Below are positions 1 to 8,544 of a stretch of DNA of 64,000 bases, one piece after another. A model generated the notes under the pieces. The model was given only the letters and a program-made list of their open reading frames with translations. It ran no database searches and was not told where the DNA came from. Source of the stretch: Humidesulfovibrio sp. (GTDB lineage Bacteria; Desulfobacterota; Desulfovibrionia; Desulfovibrionales; Desulfovibrionaceae); assembly GCF_031082295.1 (NCBI RefSeq), contig NZ_JAVHLD010000013.1, positions 1 through 64,000 of the forward strand. Direction: 5' to 3'. A program made the position numbers and the translations under genes. Within the stretch, counting starts at the first letter, position 1; the number at the start of each line of letters is the position of its first letter.

Positions 1-320
1 CGCTTTTCTTTTGAAAGAACATCCGCTTCGCGTCCAGCCCGTTCGGCCTTCCCGTTGCGGCGAGGTGCGTTTCTATGTGAACCGCGCCCCGTAGTCAACT
101 ACTTTTTCACTTTTCTTCTGGAAAGATCTTTCGCTGCCCTGCGACCTTCCGGTCCCGTGCGGCGAAGGGGCTTTCTAGAAGAACCAGCTTCCAGAGTCAA
201 CCACTTTTTACTCATTTACTTGGAAAAGATCAGCCGCCCCCACACACCCTCTCGGGCCGTTCGTTGCGGCGAGGGGTGGTTCTAGGGAAACCAGGGCGGA
301 AGGTCAACTGGTTTTTTAGG
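1..320. repeat. Three diverged ~105-bp tandem non-coding repeats
   Basis: Three copies of a loosely conserved unit can be aligned by eye. Each contains a core like GTTGCGGCGAGG (near 54, 157 and 263), then a TTTCTA/TTCTAGG-GAAACC-like stretch, then GTCAAC followed by a T-run (near 92, 196 and 302). The spacing between cores is about 103-106 bp. The copies have many substitutions, so this is old or fast-evolving. No open frame is convincingly coding; the 76-aa ORF at 55-285 simply runs through the repeats. Similar GTCAAC-CTTTTT-ended intergenic repeats occur next to rRNA or tRNA operons in several proteobacteria (recollection, not verified). The part to the left is outside the window, so the array may be longer. 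Confidence 0.6.
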
Positions 321-388
321 ATTGCGGCAACATTAATTAAAATGCATATAAATTCAGAGTATTATGCGCGACGTTCTTTAAGCTGTCA

Positions 389-417
389 TTGCGCAAGGGC
401 TACCGCTTACCTATAGT
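389..417 (+). promoter_or_regulatory. Candidate sigma70-type promoter for the AlkD-like gene
   Basis: TTGCGC at 389-394 and TATAGT at 412-417 are separated by 17 bp. A Shine-Dalgarno AGGAGA follows at about 428 and the ATG is at 440. A second, weaker pair (TTGCGG 322, CATATA 345) lies upstream in the AT-rich stretch 321-360. The ORF track starts this gene at the TTG at 389, which is the -35 element itself. Confidence 0.4.
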
Positions 418-439
418 ATGCTCTTACAGGAGACCAACC

Positions 440-1165
440 ATGACTCACCCAGCCAGTTTGCTGGAAGCGCTACGCGCAGACCTACGCGCAAACGTTGACG
501 CAAAGCACCGCGACGGCTGCCGTTCGTTCTTCAAAGAGACGATCCGACCCATGGGGGTACGCTCTGGCGAGCTGAACAGGATCATCGCCAAGCATTGGCG
601 CGACTCAAAGGGCCTTGCTTCAGACGAGCTCATGGCCTTGTGCGACTTGCTCTGGGATTCCGGCGTGTTCGAGGAAGCCACTGTGGCCTGCAAATGGTGC
701 GCTCGCGCCCTGCATACCCTTGGAAGCGCAAGCTTTGACGCGTTTGAGCGCTGGCTCGAAACAAGGGTAGACAACTGGGCGCACTGTGACGACCTTGCCA
801 GCCATTGTGTGGGCGGTCTGCTGATGCGCAACCCTGAGCTGGCTGAGCGCACCATGTCCTGGCTGAGCAGCCCAAACCGGTGGCTCAGGCGGGCAGGGGC
901 CGTCTGCTGCGTGGTGCCTGCCCGACGTGGACTCTATCTGCACCACGTGTTCCGCGTTGCGGATGAGCTCCTGAAAGACAACGACGACTTGGTGCTCAAG
1001 GGATACGGCTGGCTGCTCAAAGAGGCCTCGAAACCCTGGCCGCACGAGGTGCTGGAGTTCATCCTCGCCCGGCGCGAGCGCAAGCCGCGGGTGGCCCTGA
1101 GGTATGCAATCGAACTGCTCCCGGCGGCACAACGCGCCCAAGCCATGGAGCTGACGCGGAAATGA
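440..1165 (+). CDS. AlkD-like DNA alkylation repair protein (HEAT-like)
   Basis: The 241-aa product fits the AlkD/COG4912 family of alpha-helical HEAT-like DNA glycosylases, which remove alkylated purines without flipping the base. Family-typical features are visible. An FFKETIRPMG segment lies near residue 32, an NWAHCDDL segment in the middle supplies the W and D expected for W109/D113 of Bacillus AlkD, and a downstream RWLRRAGAV supplies the conserved Arg. I chose the ATG at 440 because AGGAGA lies 6-7 bases upstream and the N-terminus then starts in the right place; the TTG at 389 in the track would overlap the promoter. It appears monocistronic, 58 bp before the AraC-like regulator on the same strand. 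The family call is from motif reading; substrate range cannot be told. Confidence 0.75.
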   Translation: MTHPASLLEALRADLRANVDAKHRDGCRSFFKETIRPMGVRSGELNRIIAKHWRDSKGLASDELMALCDLLWDSGVFEEATVACKWCARALHTLGSASFDAFERWLETRVDNWAHCDDLASHCVGGLLMRNPELAERTMSWLSSPNRWLRRAGAVCCVVPARRGLYLHHVFRVADELLKDNDDLVLKGYGWLLKEASKPWPHEVLEFILARRERKPRVALRYAIELLPAAQRAQAMELTRK

Positions 1166-1223
1166 GAGTTTCCGTCAAGCGGGTCGCACCCGCACAGGCT
1201 AGAAGTCTTGCCTGGAGGAAAGG

Positions 1224-2123
1224 ATGAAGCTCGACACCCACAACGATTACGCTGCCCGCATGCTCCGTGTGCTGAACCACATGCAGCGGCACCTGGACGC
1301 GCCCCTGAACATCGAACGTCTGGCCAGCATCGCACATTTCAGCACGTCGCACTTCCACCGCGTGTTCAAAGGCATGCTTGGCGAGACCATCATGGACCAC
1401 GTCCGTCGCATCCGCCTTGAGCGAGCGTACATTGAGTTGGTGCGCACGGACGTGCCAGTGACGGACATCGCATTCGACGCGGGCTACGAGTCCCTTGAGG
1501 CTTTCAGCCGTTCCTTCCGCAAGACCTTCGGCCTCTCGCCAAGCCAGTGCCGTGAACAGCAGCACTGGTCGCGCCGGTTTCCAGCGGCGCCCTCAGCGGT
1601 TCACTACTGCGGAGGCGAGATCGTGGAAATCCTCTTTGACGAAACAGGAGCAGCTCACATGAATGTCCGCATCGAAAACCTGCCCGACCTGCGAATCCTC
1701 AAAGTGCGCCAGACAGGACCGTACATGGAGTCGGCCACCCGCGCCTGGGGCATGCTCTGCGCCTGGGCCGGCCCCAAAGGTCTGTTCGGTCCTCAGACCA
1801 TGTCCATCGGCATCAGCCACGACGACCCGCAGGTGACCAGGCCTGAGGACATCCGCTACGACGCGGCCATCACCGCGCCGCCCGAAGTCGCCCCAGAGGC
1901 GCCGATTGAGGCGGACACGCTCCCTGGAGGCAAGTACGCCGTCATCACCCACCAGGGACCTTACGAAAAGCTTGAGGACGCCTATGCTCAGATCATGGGC
2001 CAGTGGCTGCCCGCCAGCAACCATGAATACCGCGATACTCCCTGGTTCGAGGTGTACCGCAACGACCCGGCCAACACCCCGCCGGAACAGCTCATCACAG
2101 ACATCCACATTCCGCTGAAGTAA
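1224..2123 (+). CDS. AraC-family regulator with GyrI-like effector domain
   Basis: This 299-aa protein has an N-terminal AraC/XylS double helix-turn-helix (about residues 8-110: IERLASIAHFSTSHFHRVFK, then VTDIAFDAGYESLEAFSRSF) fused to a C-terminal GyrI/SbmC-like effector-binding domain (about 145-299, ending DIHIPLK). This arrangement is like E. coli Rob and many drug- or stress-responsive regulators that bind small hydrophobic ligands in the GyrI-like fold. GGAGGAAAGG just upstream supports the ATG at 1224. The upstream AlkD-like gene on the same strand could be co-transcribed, which would link the regulator to DNA alkylation stress, but that is inference. A strong hairpin terminator follows directly. 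Confidence 0.85.
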   Translation: MKLDTHNDYAARMLRVLNHMQRHLDAPLNIERLASIAHFSTSHFHRVFKGMLGETIMDHVRRIRLERAYIELVRTDVPVTDIAFDAGYESLEAFSRSFRKTFGLSPSQCREQQHWSRRFPAAPSAVHYCGGEIVEILFDETGAAHMNVRIENLPDLRILKVRQTGPYMESATRAWGMLCAWAGPKGLFGPQTMSIGISHDDPQVTRPEDIRYDAAITAPPEVAPEAPIEADTLPGGKYAVITHQGPYEKLEDAYAQIMGQWLPASNHEYRDTPWFEVYRNDPANTPPEQLITDIHIPLK

Positions 2124-2125
2124 TG

Positions 2126-2162
2126 AAAAAGGGCGCCTCCCGCATGTGGGAGGCGCCCTTTC
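2126..2162. terminator. Bidirectional intrinsic terminator
   Basis: A perfect hairpin, GGGCGCCTCCC / GGGAGGCGCCC, is flanked by A5 on the left and a TTTCC tail on the right. It lies between the convergent AraC-like gene (+) and asnS (-) and can terminate both transcripts. Confidence 0.85.
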
Positions 2163-2164
2163 CG

Positions 2165-3565
2165 TTAAAACTCCAGGTTGCGAGGCGTTCGCGGGAAGGG
2201 AATCACATCGCGGATATTGGCGATGCCCGTGACCAGCATGAGCAGGCGTTCGAACCCCAGGCCGAAGCCCGCATGGGGAGCGCTGCCGTAGCGTCGAGAA
2301 TCCAGGTACCACCAATACGGCTCACTCGGCAGGCCCACCTCGGCCATGCGCGCCTGAAGCACGTCCAGGCGCTCTTCTCGCTGGCTGCCCCCCACCAACT
2401 CGCCGATGCGCGGCACCAGCAGGTCCATTGCCGCCACCGTGGCCTGGTCATCATTGAGGCGCATGTAGAACGCCTTTATTTCCTTTGGGTAGTCATAAAC
2501 TATGACCGGACGCTTGAAGTGCTCCTCGCACAGGAAGCGCTCATGCTCAGTCTGCAGATCCGAGCCAGCATGCACCGGGAACTCGAAGCTTCTGCCCGAG
2601 GCCTGGAGCACGCGGATGGCCTCGGCATGGGGCAGGCGTAAAAATGGCTGGTCCAGAATGCCGTTCAGGGTGGACAGGAGCGTCTTGTCCACGAAGTTGC
2701 CGAACAGGGCCAGATCCTCCGCGCAATGGGTGAGCGCGTGTCGAACCAGCGAGCAGACAAGGGCTTCGGCCAGGTCCATGTCCTCGGCCAGATCGGCGAA
2801 GGCCATCTCAGGCTCCACCATCCAGAATTCGGCGGCATGCTTTGGCGTGTTGGAGTTCTCGGCACGGAAGGTCGGCCCGAAGGTGTACACATCGCCCAGG
2901 GCCAGGGCCAGCATCTCCGCCTCAAGCTGTCCAGACACAGTAAGGTTTGCCGGGCGGCCGAAAAACTCGGCAGCCTCGCGGTCTGCAGGGGACAGCTGTG
3001 CGGCCTTCTCTGGCTCCAGATTGCTCACGCGGAACATCTCTCCCGCGCCCTCGCAGTCTGAACCGGTGAGGATCGGCGCGTGGATGTGCGCGAACCCGCG
3101 CGACTGGAAGAAGGAATGCACGGCCAGGGCCATTTCCGATCGAACGCGCAGCATCGCCCCATACTTGTTGGTGCGCGGGCGCAAGTGGGCGATGGTGCGC
3201 AGGAACTCGTCGGAATGGCGCTTCTTCTGGAGCGGATAGGTCTCGGCGTCGGCCTCGCCGTAAACCGTGAGCGCGCTGGCGCGCACCTCCCACTTCTGCC
3301 CTGCGGCGGGCGAGGCGACAAGCTGGCCCTCCACAGCGCAAGCAGCGCCAGTGTTCAACCGTTCCAGATGCGGCAGCAGCTGCGGGCTGTGGTCCACCAA
3401 CACCTGCACGTTGCCCAGGCAGGAGCCGTCGTTGACCTCCAGAAAGGAAAAGCCCTTGGCGTCGCGCCGGGTACGCACCCAACCCTTGAGCAGCAGCGCG
3501 CCATCCGGTCCGGCCACGCGGCCGTCATCGCTCGAAAGAATGTCCTTGACCCGTATCCGCTGCAT
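2165..3565 (-). CDS. asnS: Asparaginyl-tRNA synthetase
   Basis: The 466-aa product (same length as E. coli AsnS) charges tRNA-Asn with asparagine using ATP in the cytoplasm. It has an N-terminal OB-fold anticodon-binding domain (about 1-110, [20 protein letters not shown]) and a class II catalytic core. Motif 2 is visible as [20 protein letters not shown] and motif 3 as [11 protein letters not shown] near the C-terminus; the end [11 protein letters not shown] is typical of the AsnRS/AspRS group. The PKHAAEFWM segment favours AsnRS over AspRS. I placed the start at 3565 ([10 protein letters not shown]) with AAGGAG upstream, rather than the longer track ORF at 3640. It is convergent with the AraC-like gene and divergent from ftsY. 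Confidence 0.95.
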   Translation of the reverse strand: MQRIRVKDILSSDDGRVAGPDGALLLKGWVRTRRDAKGFSFLEVNDGSCLGNVQVLVDHSPQLLPHLERLNTGAACAVEGQLVASPAAGQKWEVRASALTVYGEADAETYPLQKKRHSDEFLRTIAHLRPRTNKYGAMLRVRSEMALAVHSFFQSRGFAHIHAPILTGSDCEGAGEMFRVSNLEPEKAAQLSPADREAAEFFGRPANLTVSGQLEAEMLALALGDVYTFGPTFRAENSNTPKHAAEFWMVEPEMAFADLAEDMDLAEALVCSLVRHALTHCAEDLALFGNFVDKTLLSTLNGILDQPFLRLPHAEAIRVLQASGRSFEFPVHAGSDLQTEHERFLCEEHFKRPVIVYDYPKEIKAFYMRLNDDQATVAAMDLLVPRIGELVGGSQREERLDVLQARMAEVGLPSEPYWWYLDSRRYGSAPHAGFGLGFERLLMLVTGIANIRDVIPFPRTPRNLEF

Positions 3566-3645
3566 GAGCGCTCCTTCAACCATGTTCTTGAGTGATTCGT
3601 CACGTCGCCCTCTTCTAGTGCCGATCCGCCAGGATTTCAACAGAG

Positions 3646-3674
3646 TTGCGCCCGGTCCGGTCCTGGGTTAGAAC
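3646..3674 (+). promoter_or_regulatory. Candidate promoter for ftsY
   Basis: TTGCGC (3646-3651) and TAGAAC (3669-3674) are separated by 17 bp, 28 bp before the ftsY start, in the divergent asnS/ftsY intergenic region. The assignment rests on consensus and position only. Confidence 0.35.
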
Positions 3675-3701
3675 GCCGCCACACAGCATCAAGGAGAGCG
3701 C

Positions 3702-5114
3702 ATGGGATTTTTCAGCAAGGTCAAGAAGCTCTGGGGCGGAAACGTTGCCACGGAAACTCCTGTTGAGGCCACTCCACAGGCTGCACTTGAGACCGGTTCT
3801 CAAGCCGGACAGGCTGTCGAAGTTGAACCCTCTCCCGCCTCTGAGCCCGCTGCTGAACCGGACCTCATCACGCAGCCCGAGGCCAAGCCGCAGACGGCCG
3901 AACTCACCCAGGCTTGGCGCGACGCCCTATCCGCCTCCCTGACCTCCGGACGCGCAAAGATTTCGGAATGGCTTGGCATTCTGCTTTCCGACATCAGCGC
4001 CACCGGCCCCGACCTCTGGGCGCGCCTGCGCTTTCTCTTTGCCACCCTGGGAGCTCCCAAGGCCGAGGCCGAAGCCTTCATTGCGGAATTCAACGCTTGG
4101 GCAACGGCCATGAACCTGCAAAAGCCCGAGGATATACGCTCCGAGCTGCGGTACAGACTTGTCTTGGCCCTGGACCTGGAACAGGAGCAGGAAGAGCGCA
4201 CCAGCCTGTTCAAAAAGCTCACCAAAGGCCTGGCCAAGACCAAGGCCCGCTTCGCATCCGGCCTGGGCGCGTTGTTCGGCCGCTCTGGCGGGCTCGATGA
4301 CGGCTTCTGGGACGAGCTGGAAGAGATCTTCATCACCGCAGACATGGGGTCCGAGGCAACTCAAAAGCTCCTCGGCAATCTCAAGACACGCGCGCGCACC
4401 ATGGGCGTCACCGAGGCCTCGCGCTTCCGCGAAGTGCTTTCCGCCGAACTCGAGGAGATCTTCCCTCTGTTGAAGAAACCGAAGGTTGCCAGTGCGCCTG
4501 AAGTAGTCATGATGGTTGGCGTGAACGGAGTGGGCAAGACCACCACCATCGCCAAGCTAGCCTATCGCGCACGCCTGCAGGGCCGCAAAGTGCTCATCGC
4601 CGCGGGCGACACCTTCCGCGCCGCCGCCATCGGGCAGTTGGAAATCTGGGCGGGCCGTGTGGGCGCTGGCATCTTCTCCAAGGCCGAAGGCGCCGATCCT
4701 GCCGCCGTTGCCTTCGAGGCGGTGGACAAGGCCCAGCGCGAGGGCTTCGACCTGGTGCTGCTGGACACCGCCGGCCGCCTGCACACCAAGGTGAATCTCA
4801 TGGAAGAGCTGCGCAAGATCAAGCGCGTGCTGGAAAAGAAACACCCAGGCGCGCCCCACCGCGTGGTGCTGGTCATCGACGCGACAACGGGCCAGAACGC
4901 ACTTTCGCAGACCAAGCTGTTCCACGAGGCAGTCGGCGTGGACGAGATCGTGCTGACGAAGCTCGACGGCACGGCCAAGGGCGGCGTGATGGTTTCCGTG
5001 GCCATAACCCACAAGCTTCCAATCAGCTTCATCGGTCTGGGCGAGAAGATGGAAGACCTGCGCCCCTTCGTGGGGGAGGACTTCGCCAAGGCGTTGCTGG
5101 GCGACGGCGACTAG
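3702..5114 (+). CDS. ftsY: Signal recognition particle receptor FtsY
   Basis: The 470-aa product is the SRP receptor GTPase that docks ribosome-SRP complexes at the SecYEG translocon. An acidic, Pro/Glu/Ala-rich A-region occupies about the first 130 residues (membrane/translocon interaction), followed by the N domain and a G domain with GVNGVGKTTTIAKLA (G1, near residue 273), DTFRAAA, DTAGR and TKLDGTAKGG (near 419). The C-terminus ends GLGEKMEDLRPF, as usual for FtsY. A Shine-Dalgarno AAGGAG is 6 bases before the ATG. No ffh is adjacent. Confidence 0.97.
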   Translation: MGFFSKVKKLWGGNVATETPVEATPQAALETGSQAGQAVEVEPSPASEPAAEPDLITQPEAKPQTAELTQAWRDALSASLTSGRAKISEWLGILLSDISATGPDLWARLRFLFATLGAPKAEAEAFIAEFNAWATAMNLQKPEDIRSELRYRLVLALDLEQEQEERTSLFKKLTKGLAKTKARFASGLGALFGRSGGLDDGFWDELEEIFITADMGSEATQKLLGNLKTRARTMGVTEASRFREVLSAELEEIFPLLKKPKVASAPEVVMMVGVNGVGKTTTIAKLAYRARLQGRKVLIAAGDTFRAAAIGQLEIWAGRVGAGIFSKAEGADPAAVAFEAVDKAQREGFDLVLLDTAGRLHTKVNLMEELRKIKRVLEKKHPGAPHRVVLVIDATTGQNALSQTKLFHEAVGVDEIVLTKLDGTAKGGVMVSVAITHKLPISFIGLGEKMEDLRPFVGEDFAKALLGDGD

Positions 5115-5131
5115 AACGCCAAACGACGCGC

Positions 5132-5596
5132 CTATTCCTGAATCGCCACGCCGCGATTGATGTAGGAGATGCCCAGGCCGTTGCCCGAACCGATCATGAC
5201 GGCCTCCACAATGGGCACGTTGACCTGGACGTCGGACCTCCAGCGCACCAGGAATGATGCGCCAACGCCTCCCTCCTTGTCCTTTTCATCCACGAGAAAC
5301 TCCCGCGCTGACAGGGGCGGTATGACCACCGGGGCCGCAAGGTAACGGCGCAGGAGCTTCCCGTCAGAGCCATAGTAGTCCACGAAAGACAACGTGAGTG
5401 GACGCTTGGTGTCGATGTTGCGCACGACGAGCGTTACCGTCAGGTCCAGGGGCCGCGTCTTGGGGCCATGGAAGATGTGCGAGGAGCACGGCACGTACTG
5501 CGTCTGCCCCGTGGACACTTCGGCCAAGCCCACGGTGGCAAACACGCAAACGAGAAGCGCGGCTACAATCACGGCAATAGAGCGACGACGTATCAT
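5132..5596 (-). CDS. DUF3124 exported protein
   Basis: This 154-aa protein has a Sec-type signal peptide (MIRRRSIAVIVAALLVCVFATVGLA) and then a beta-rich domain with YVPCSSHIFHGPKTRPLDL and a closing GISYINRGVAIQE, matching my memory of the DUF3124 family of unknown function. It is therefore probably periplasmic. GGGAGG precedes the ATG at 5596. It lies 35 bp downstream of the RluA-like gene on the same strand and may be co-transcribed with it; ftsY converges from the other side with only 17 bp between the stops and no clear terminator. Confidence 0.75.
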   Translation of the reverse strand: MIRRRSIAVIVAALLVCVFATVGLAEVSTGQTQYVPCSSHIFHGPKTRPLDLTVTLVVRNIDTKRPLTLSFVDYYGSDGKLLRRYLAAPVVIPPLSAREFLVDEKDKEGGVGASFLVRWRSDVQVNVPIVEAVMIGSGNGLGISYINRGVAIQE

Positions 5597-5631
5597 GGTT
5601 CCTCCCAGCCGGTTTCAAGCAGGCATTCGGT

Positions 5632-6489
5632 TTACGACAGGACCGGAACGGTCCAGTTCTCCGGCGCCTCGGCCTCGAAGCGCGGAAAGGCGATGCGCCT
5701 GTGATGCAGAAACATGCGCGGGGCGACGATGTCGCCTTCACCGTACAGCGGATCCCCGAGGATAGGCAGCATGGCTGCGGCCAGGTGCGCTCGTATCTGG
5801 TGCCGGGCTCCGGCGTAGATCTGCACGCGGACCTTGGTCAGCCCTCCCGGCAACTCCTCCACCGGCCAGACAAAAGTCCAGTTGCGCCGCTCCGGGTCGA
5901 GCTTGGCCAGCACACGCGTGCGGCGGCGGTCATCGGAGTCAAGCGCGCGCCTGAGCTCAAGCGCCTCGTCCAATTTGCCGACCACAATGGCGACGTATTC
6001 CTTTGTCACCTTCATGGTGTCCATGAGCGCGTAGTCCTTCTGCGCCTGTGGCTTGAGCGCCACCAGCAGCAGTCCCGAGGTGAGGTTGTCCAGGCGGTTC
6101 AGCAGAACAGGCTGGGAGTCGGGGAAAAGTTCCGGCAGGTGCGCCTCGACGCAGGGTTCGGAGCGTCCGGCGATGGCCGAACTGTGCATCCCGGCAGGCT
6201 TGAGAAGCGCAGCGAAGCTCATGGTGCGCTTCACGATGGCGATCTTGGGCGTCGGTGCGCTGGAGCGTTCTTCAGCCAAGAGGTCGACGCGCTGGCCGAG
6301 CAAAACCTTGAGGCTTGGCGTGGCAGGCCGTCCCTGCACCAGCACCCGGCCCGACTCGATGAGCCGACGCCGCAGGCGCAGCCCTGAGCCGGGCATGAGC
6401 TGCTCCAACACCTTGTCCAGCCGCTGGCCGTTCATGGCCTCATTCACCTGGACGCTTTGCGCTTGCAGCTGATTTTCGTTGTGTTCCAT
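5632..6489 (-). CDS. RluA-family pseudouridine synthase
   Basis: The 285-aa product has an N-terminal S4-type RNA-binding segment (about residues 17-75, RLDKVLEQLMPGSGLRLRRR) and a RluA-type catalytic domain with LLNRLDNLTSGLLLVALKP, whose Asp in RLD is the catalytic residue. The late GARHQIRAHLAAAMLPILGDPLYG motif is diagnostic for RluA/RluC/RluD enzymes. It isomerises uridine to pseudouridine in rRNA or tRNA; which position cannot be told. The PAGMHSS segment matches the usual KP-G.-. motif. The start at 6489 has only a weak AGGG upstream. Confidence 0.9.
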   Translation of the reverse strand: MEHNENQLQAQSVQVNEAMNGQRLDKVLEQLMPGSGLRLRRRLIESGRVLVQGRPATPSLKVLLGQRVDLLAEERSSAPTPKIAIVKRTMSFAALLKPAGMHSSAIAGRSEPCVEAHLPELFPDSQPVLLNRLDNLTSGLLLVALKPQAQKDYALMDTMKVTKEYVAIVVGKLDEALELRRALDSDDRRRTRVLAKLDPERRNWTFVWPVEELPGGLTKVRVQIYAGARHQIRAHLAAAMLPILGDPLYGEGDIVAPRMFLHHRRIAFPRFEAEAPENWTVPVLS

Positions 6490-6566
6490 GCCGACACCCT
6501 ACCCTTTGCGGGCTCGGGCAGCAACAGCCATCAACGTGTTCCCGGTCGACATGTAAGCATCCGCTT

Positions 6567-6595
6567 TTGACGCGAGGAATAAAACAATCTAGTGA
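6567..6595 (+). promoter_or_regulatory. Candidate promoter for the OCD-family gene
   Basis: TTGACG (6567-6572) and TAGTGA (6590-6595) are 17 bp apart, about 40 bp before the ATG at 6636. The track ORF begins at the TTG of this -35 box, so that start is unlikely. Confidence 0.35.
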
Positions 6596-6635
6596 GTTGG
6601 GGTCATGCAAACCTCAACCTCGGGAGCTGTCCTCC

Positions 6636-7625
6636 ATGCCTTTCGACGTTCTCTGGCTTTCCCAGGCCAATATCGACACACTTGGGATCACGATGCTTGA
6701 AATCATGGACGAGGTGGAGCAAGGCTTCGCAGCCCAGGGACGCGGCGAGGTCGAAATGCCCGCCAAGATCGGCATCCACACGCGCAAGGACTGCTTCAAC
6801 CATTCCATGCCCTGCTATGTCAGCGGAAATTTGGACATGGCCGGGGTGAAGGTCGTATCCGGCTATCCGCCGAACCCCAAAAAGGGGCTGCCGTACATCA
6901 CCGGCATCTGGTGCCTGCTTGACCCAGAGACCGGCCTTGTGCGCGCGGTGATGGACGCGGCCTGGATAACGGCATGGCGGACGGGGGCGGCCTCTGGCGT
7001 CTACGCGCGGTACTTCGGCAGCCCGGACACCAGGAGCATTGCCATCCTCGGCCTGGGCGTGCAGGGCCGCATGAACCTGCGGGCCATGATCGAAGTATTC
7101 CCGAACATTTCCGAGGTGCGCATGTATGACCCCATCGCGGGCCAGAGCGCGCGCTACAAGGCCGACATGCAGCCCCTGCTGCCGGGGGCAACGTTCGTGG
7201 ATTGCGCTGATCCCAAGATTTGCGTGGACAATGCGGACGTGATCATCACCTGCTCACCCATTGTGGAGAAGCCGGAACGCTTCGTCAAAGCCGAGTGGCT
7301 GAAGCGCGACTCCCTGGCCATATCTGTGGACTACGACTCGGCCTTTGATGCCGAAACCATGAGCGGCGCCGCCTGCTTCACAACCGACAACGAGGGACAG
7401 TACCTCTGGACAAAGGGGCACGGCGTGTATTTCCAGAACGGCTACCCGGACAAGACTGGCCTGCACTCGGACCTTGGCGAGATCTGCGCCGGAAAGAAGG
7501 CTGGGGTCCGCAGCGGGCGTCGCTCTGCGGTGCTCATGGGCATCGCGCTGGACGACGTCATGACCGGCCACTTGATCTACCAAAAGGCGCTGGAACGCAA
7601 AGTCGGCACCTGGGTCCAGCTCTAG
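6636..7625 (+). CDS. Ornithine cyclodeaminase / mu-crystallin family protein
   Basis: This 329-aa NAD(P)-binding protein belongs to the ornithine cyclodeaminase/mu-crystallin family, whose members deaminate or reduce amino and imino acids. A family ITAWRTGAASGVYARYF segment (ITAxRTGA) precedes the Rossmann motif LGLGVQGRMN, and a late DVIITCSPI strand follows. The ATG at 6636 follows GGGAG with slightly long spacing. It is separated by 7 bp from a DMT-superfamily transporter, so a metabolite could be made and exported or imported together (inference). The exact substrate cannot be assigned. Confidence 0.82.
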   Translation: MPFDVLWLSQANIDTLGITMLEIMDEVEQGFAAQGRGEVEMPAKIGIHTRKDCFNHSMPCYVSGNLDMAGVKVVSGYPPNPKKGLPYITGIWCLLDPETGLVRAVMDAAWITAWRTGAASGVYARYFGSPDTRSIAILGLGVQGRMNLRAMIEVFPNISEVRMYDPIAGQSARYKADMQPLLPGATFVDCADPKICVDNADVIITCSPIVEKPERFVKAEWLKRDSLAISVDYDSAFDAETMSGAACFTTDNEGQYLWTKGHGVYFQNGYPDKTGLHSDLGEICAGKKAGVRSGRRSAVLMGIALDDVMTGHLIYQKALERKVGTWVQL

Positions 7626-7632
7626 GAACGAC

Positions 7633-8544
7633 ATGCAAGTTCGCGGCTATCTCTACGTGCTCTGTGCGGCAGCGCTTTGGGCGCTCATCGGGCCGTTGTC
7701 CAAGCAGGCCATAGCCTACGGCGTGGAACCGCTGGAGGCGGCCTTCTGGCGTTCCGCCATCGGCTGGTCGCTGTTCGCCGCGCATGCCTTCTCCGCGCGC
7801 TGCTGGAAGCTCCAACGCGCCGATGCCCCCGCCGTGGCGGCGTTTGGCGTGTTCGGCGTGGCGACGCTCTTCGGTGCCTATATCATGTCGATCCACTATG
7901 TCGGCGCTGCCCTGGCGTCGGTGCTTCTGTACACGGCCCCGGCCTGGGTGGCCGTGCTGGCCTGGCTTATGCTCGGCGAAGCCATGACCGGCAACAAGAT
8001 CATTGCGCTGTGCATGACCATCGCGGGCGTGGCCTGCGTCAGCCTTGGCCCTTCGCTGTTGAGTGGCCAGGGGCTCGGCGCCGTGAACATGCCCGGCGTG
8101 TTGCTGGGACTGCTCTCCGGCCTCAGCTACGCCACGTACTACATCTTCGGGAAACGATACCTGGGCCGCTACCAGACGCCCACCCTGTTCCTCTACGCCC
8201 TGCCGGTGGGCTGCCTGTGCCTGCTGCCCTTTGTCCCGTTCAGCCAGAAGTCCTGGCAGGCGTGGGCCACGCTCGCCGCCCTGGCCCTGACGACCACCTA
8301 CGGCGCTTACAGCGTCTATTATGCCGGCTTGCGCCGCCTGGAGGCGACGCGCACGGCCATCGTGGCGTCCCTGGAGCCAGTTCTGGCCGCCGCCCTGGCC
8401 TATGTCTGGTGGGACGAGCGTTTCGACCTGGCCGGGTATGTCGGCAGCGCGCTCATCCTGGGGGCGGTGCTCTGCACCATTCTGGGCAGCCCCGCCAAAA
8501 GCGTCGACACGGAACCTGAACCGGCCATAGAGGCCAGCGCATGA
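7633..8544 (+). CDS. EamA-type DMT-superfamily transporter
   Basis: This 303-aa polytopic inner-membrane protein has about ten hydrophobic helices arranged as two EamA repeats. The first is about residues 1-140 (GPLSKQAIAYGVEPLEAAFWR) and the second about 150-290, ending LEPVLAAALAYVWWDERF, a family hallmark. EamA proteins usually export amino acids, nucleosides or other metabolites. It follows the OCD-family gene by 7 bp, and its stop codon overlaps the addA start (ATGA), so all four genes from 6636 to 14698 look like one transcription unit. Confidence 0.9.
   Translation: MQVRGYLYVLCAAALWALIGPLSKQAIAYGVEPLEAAFWRSAIGWSLFAAHAFSARCWKLQRADAPAVAAFGVFGVATLFGAYIMSIHYVGAALASVLLYTAPAWVAVLAWLMLGEAMTGNKIIALCMTIAGVACVSLGPSLLSGQGLGAVNMPGVLLGLLSGLSYATYYIFGKRYLGRYQTPTLFLYALPVGCLCLLPFVPFSQKSWQAWATLAALALTTTYGAYSVYYAGLRRLEATRTAIVASLEPVLAAALAYVWWDERFDLAGYVGSALILGAVLCTILGSPAKSVDTEPEPAIEASA

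Noticed and set aside
55-285. 76-aa ORF at the left edge
   Set aside because: It runs through three diverged tandem repeats and changes composition with them; no Shine-Dalgarno or family motif.
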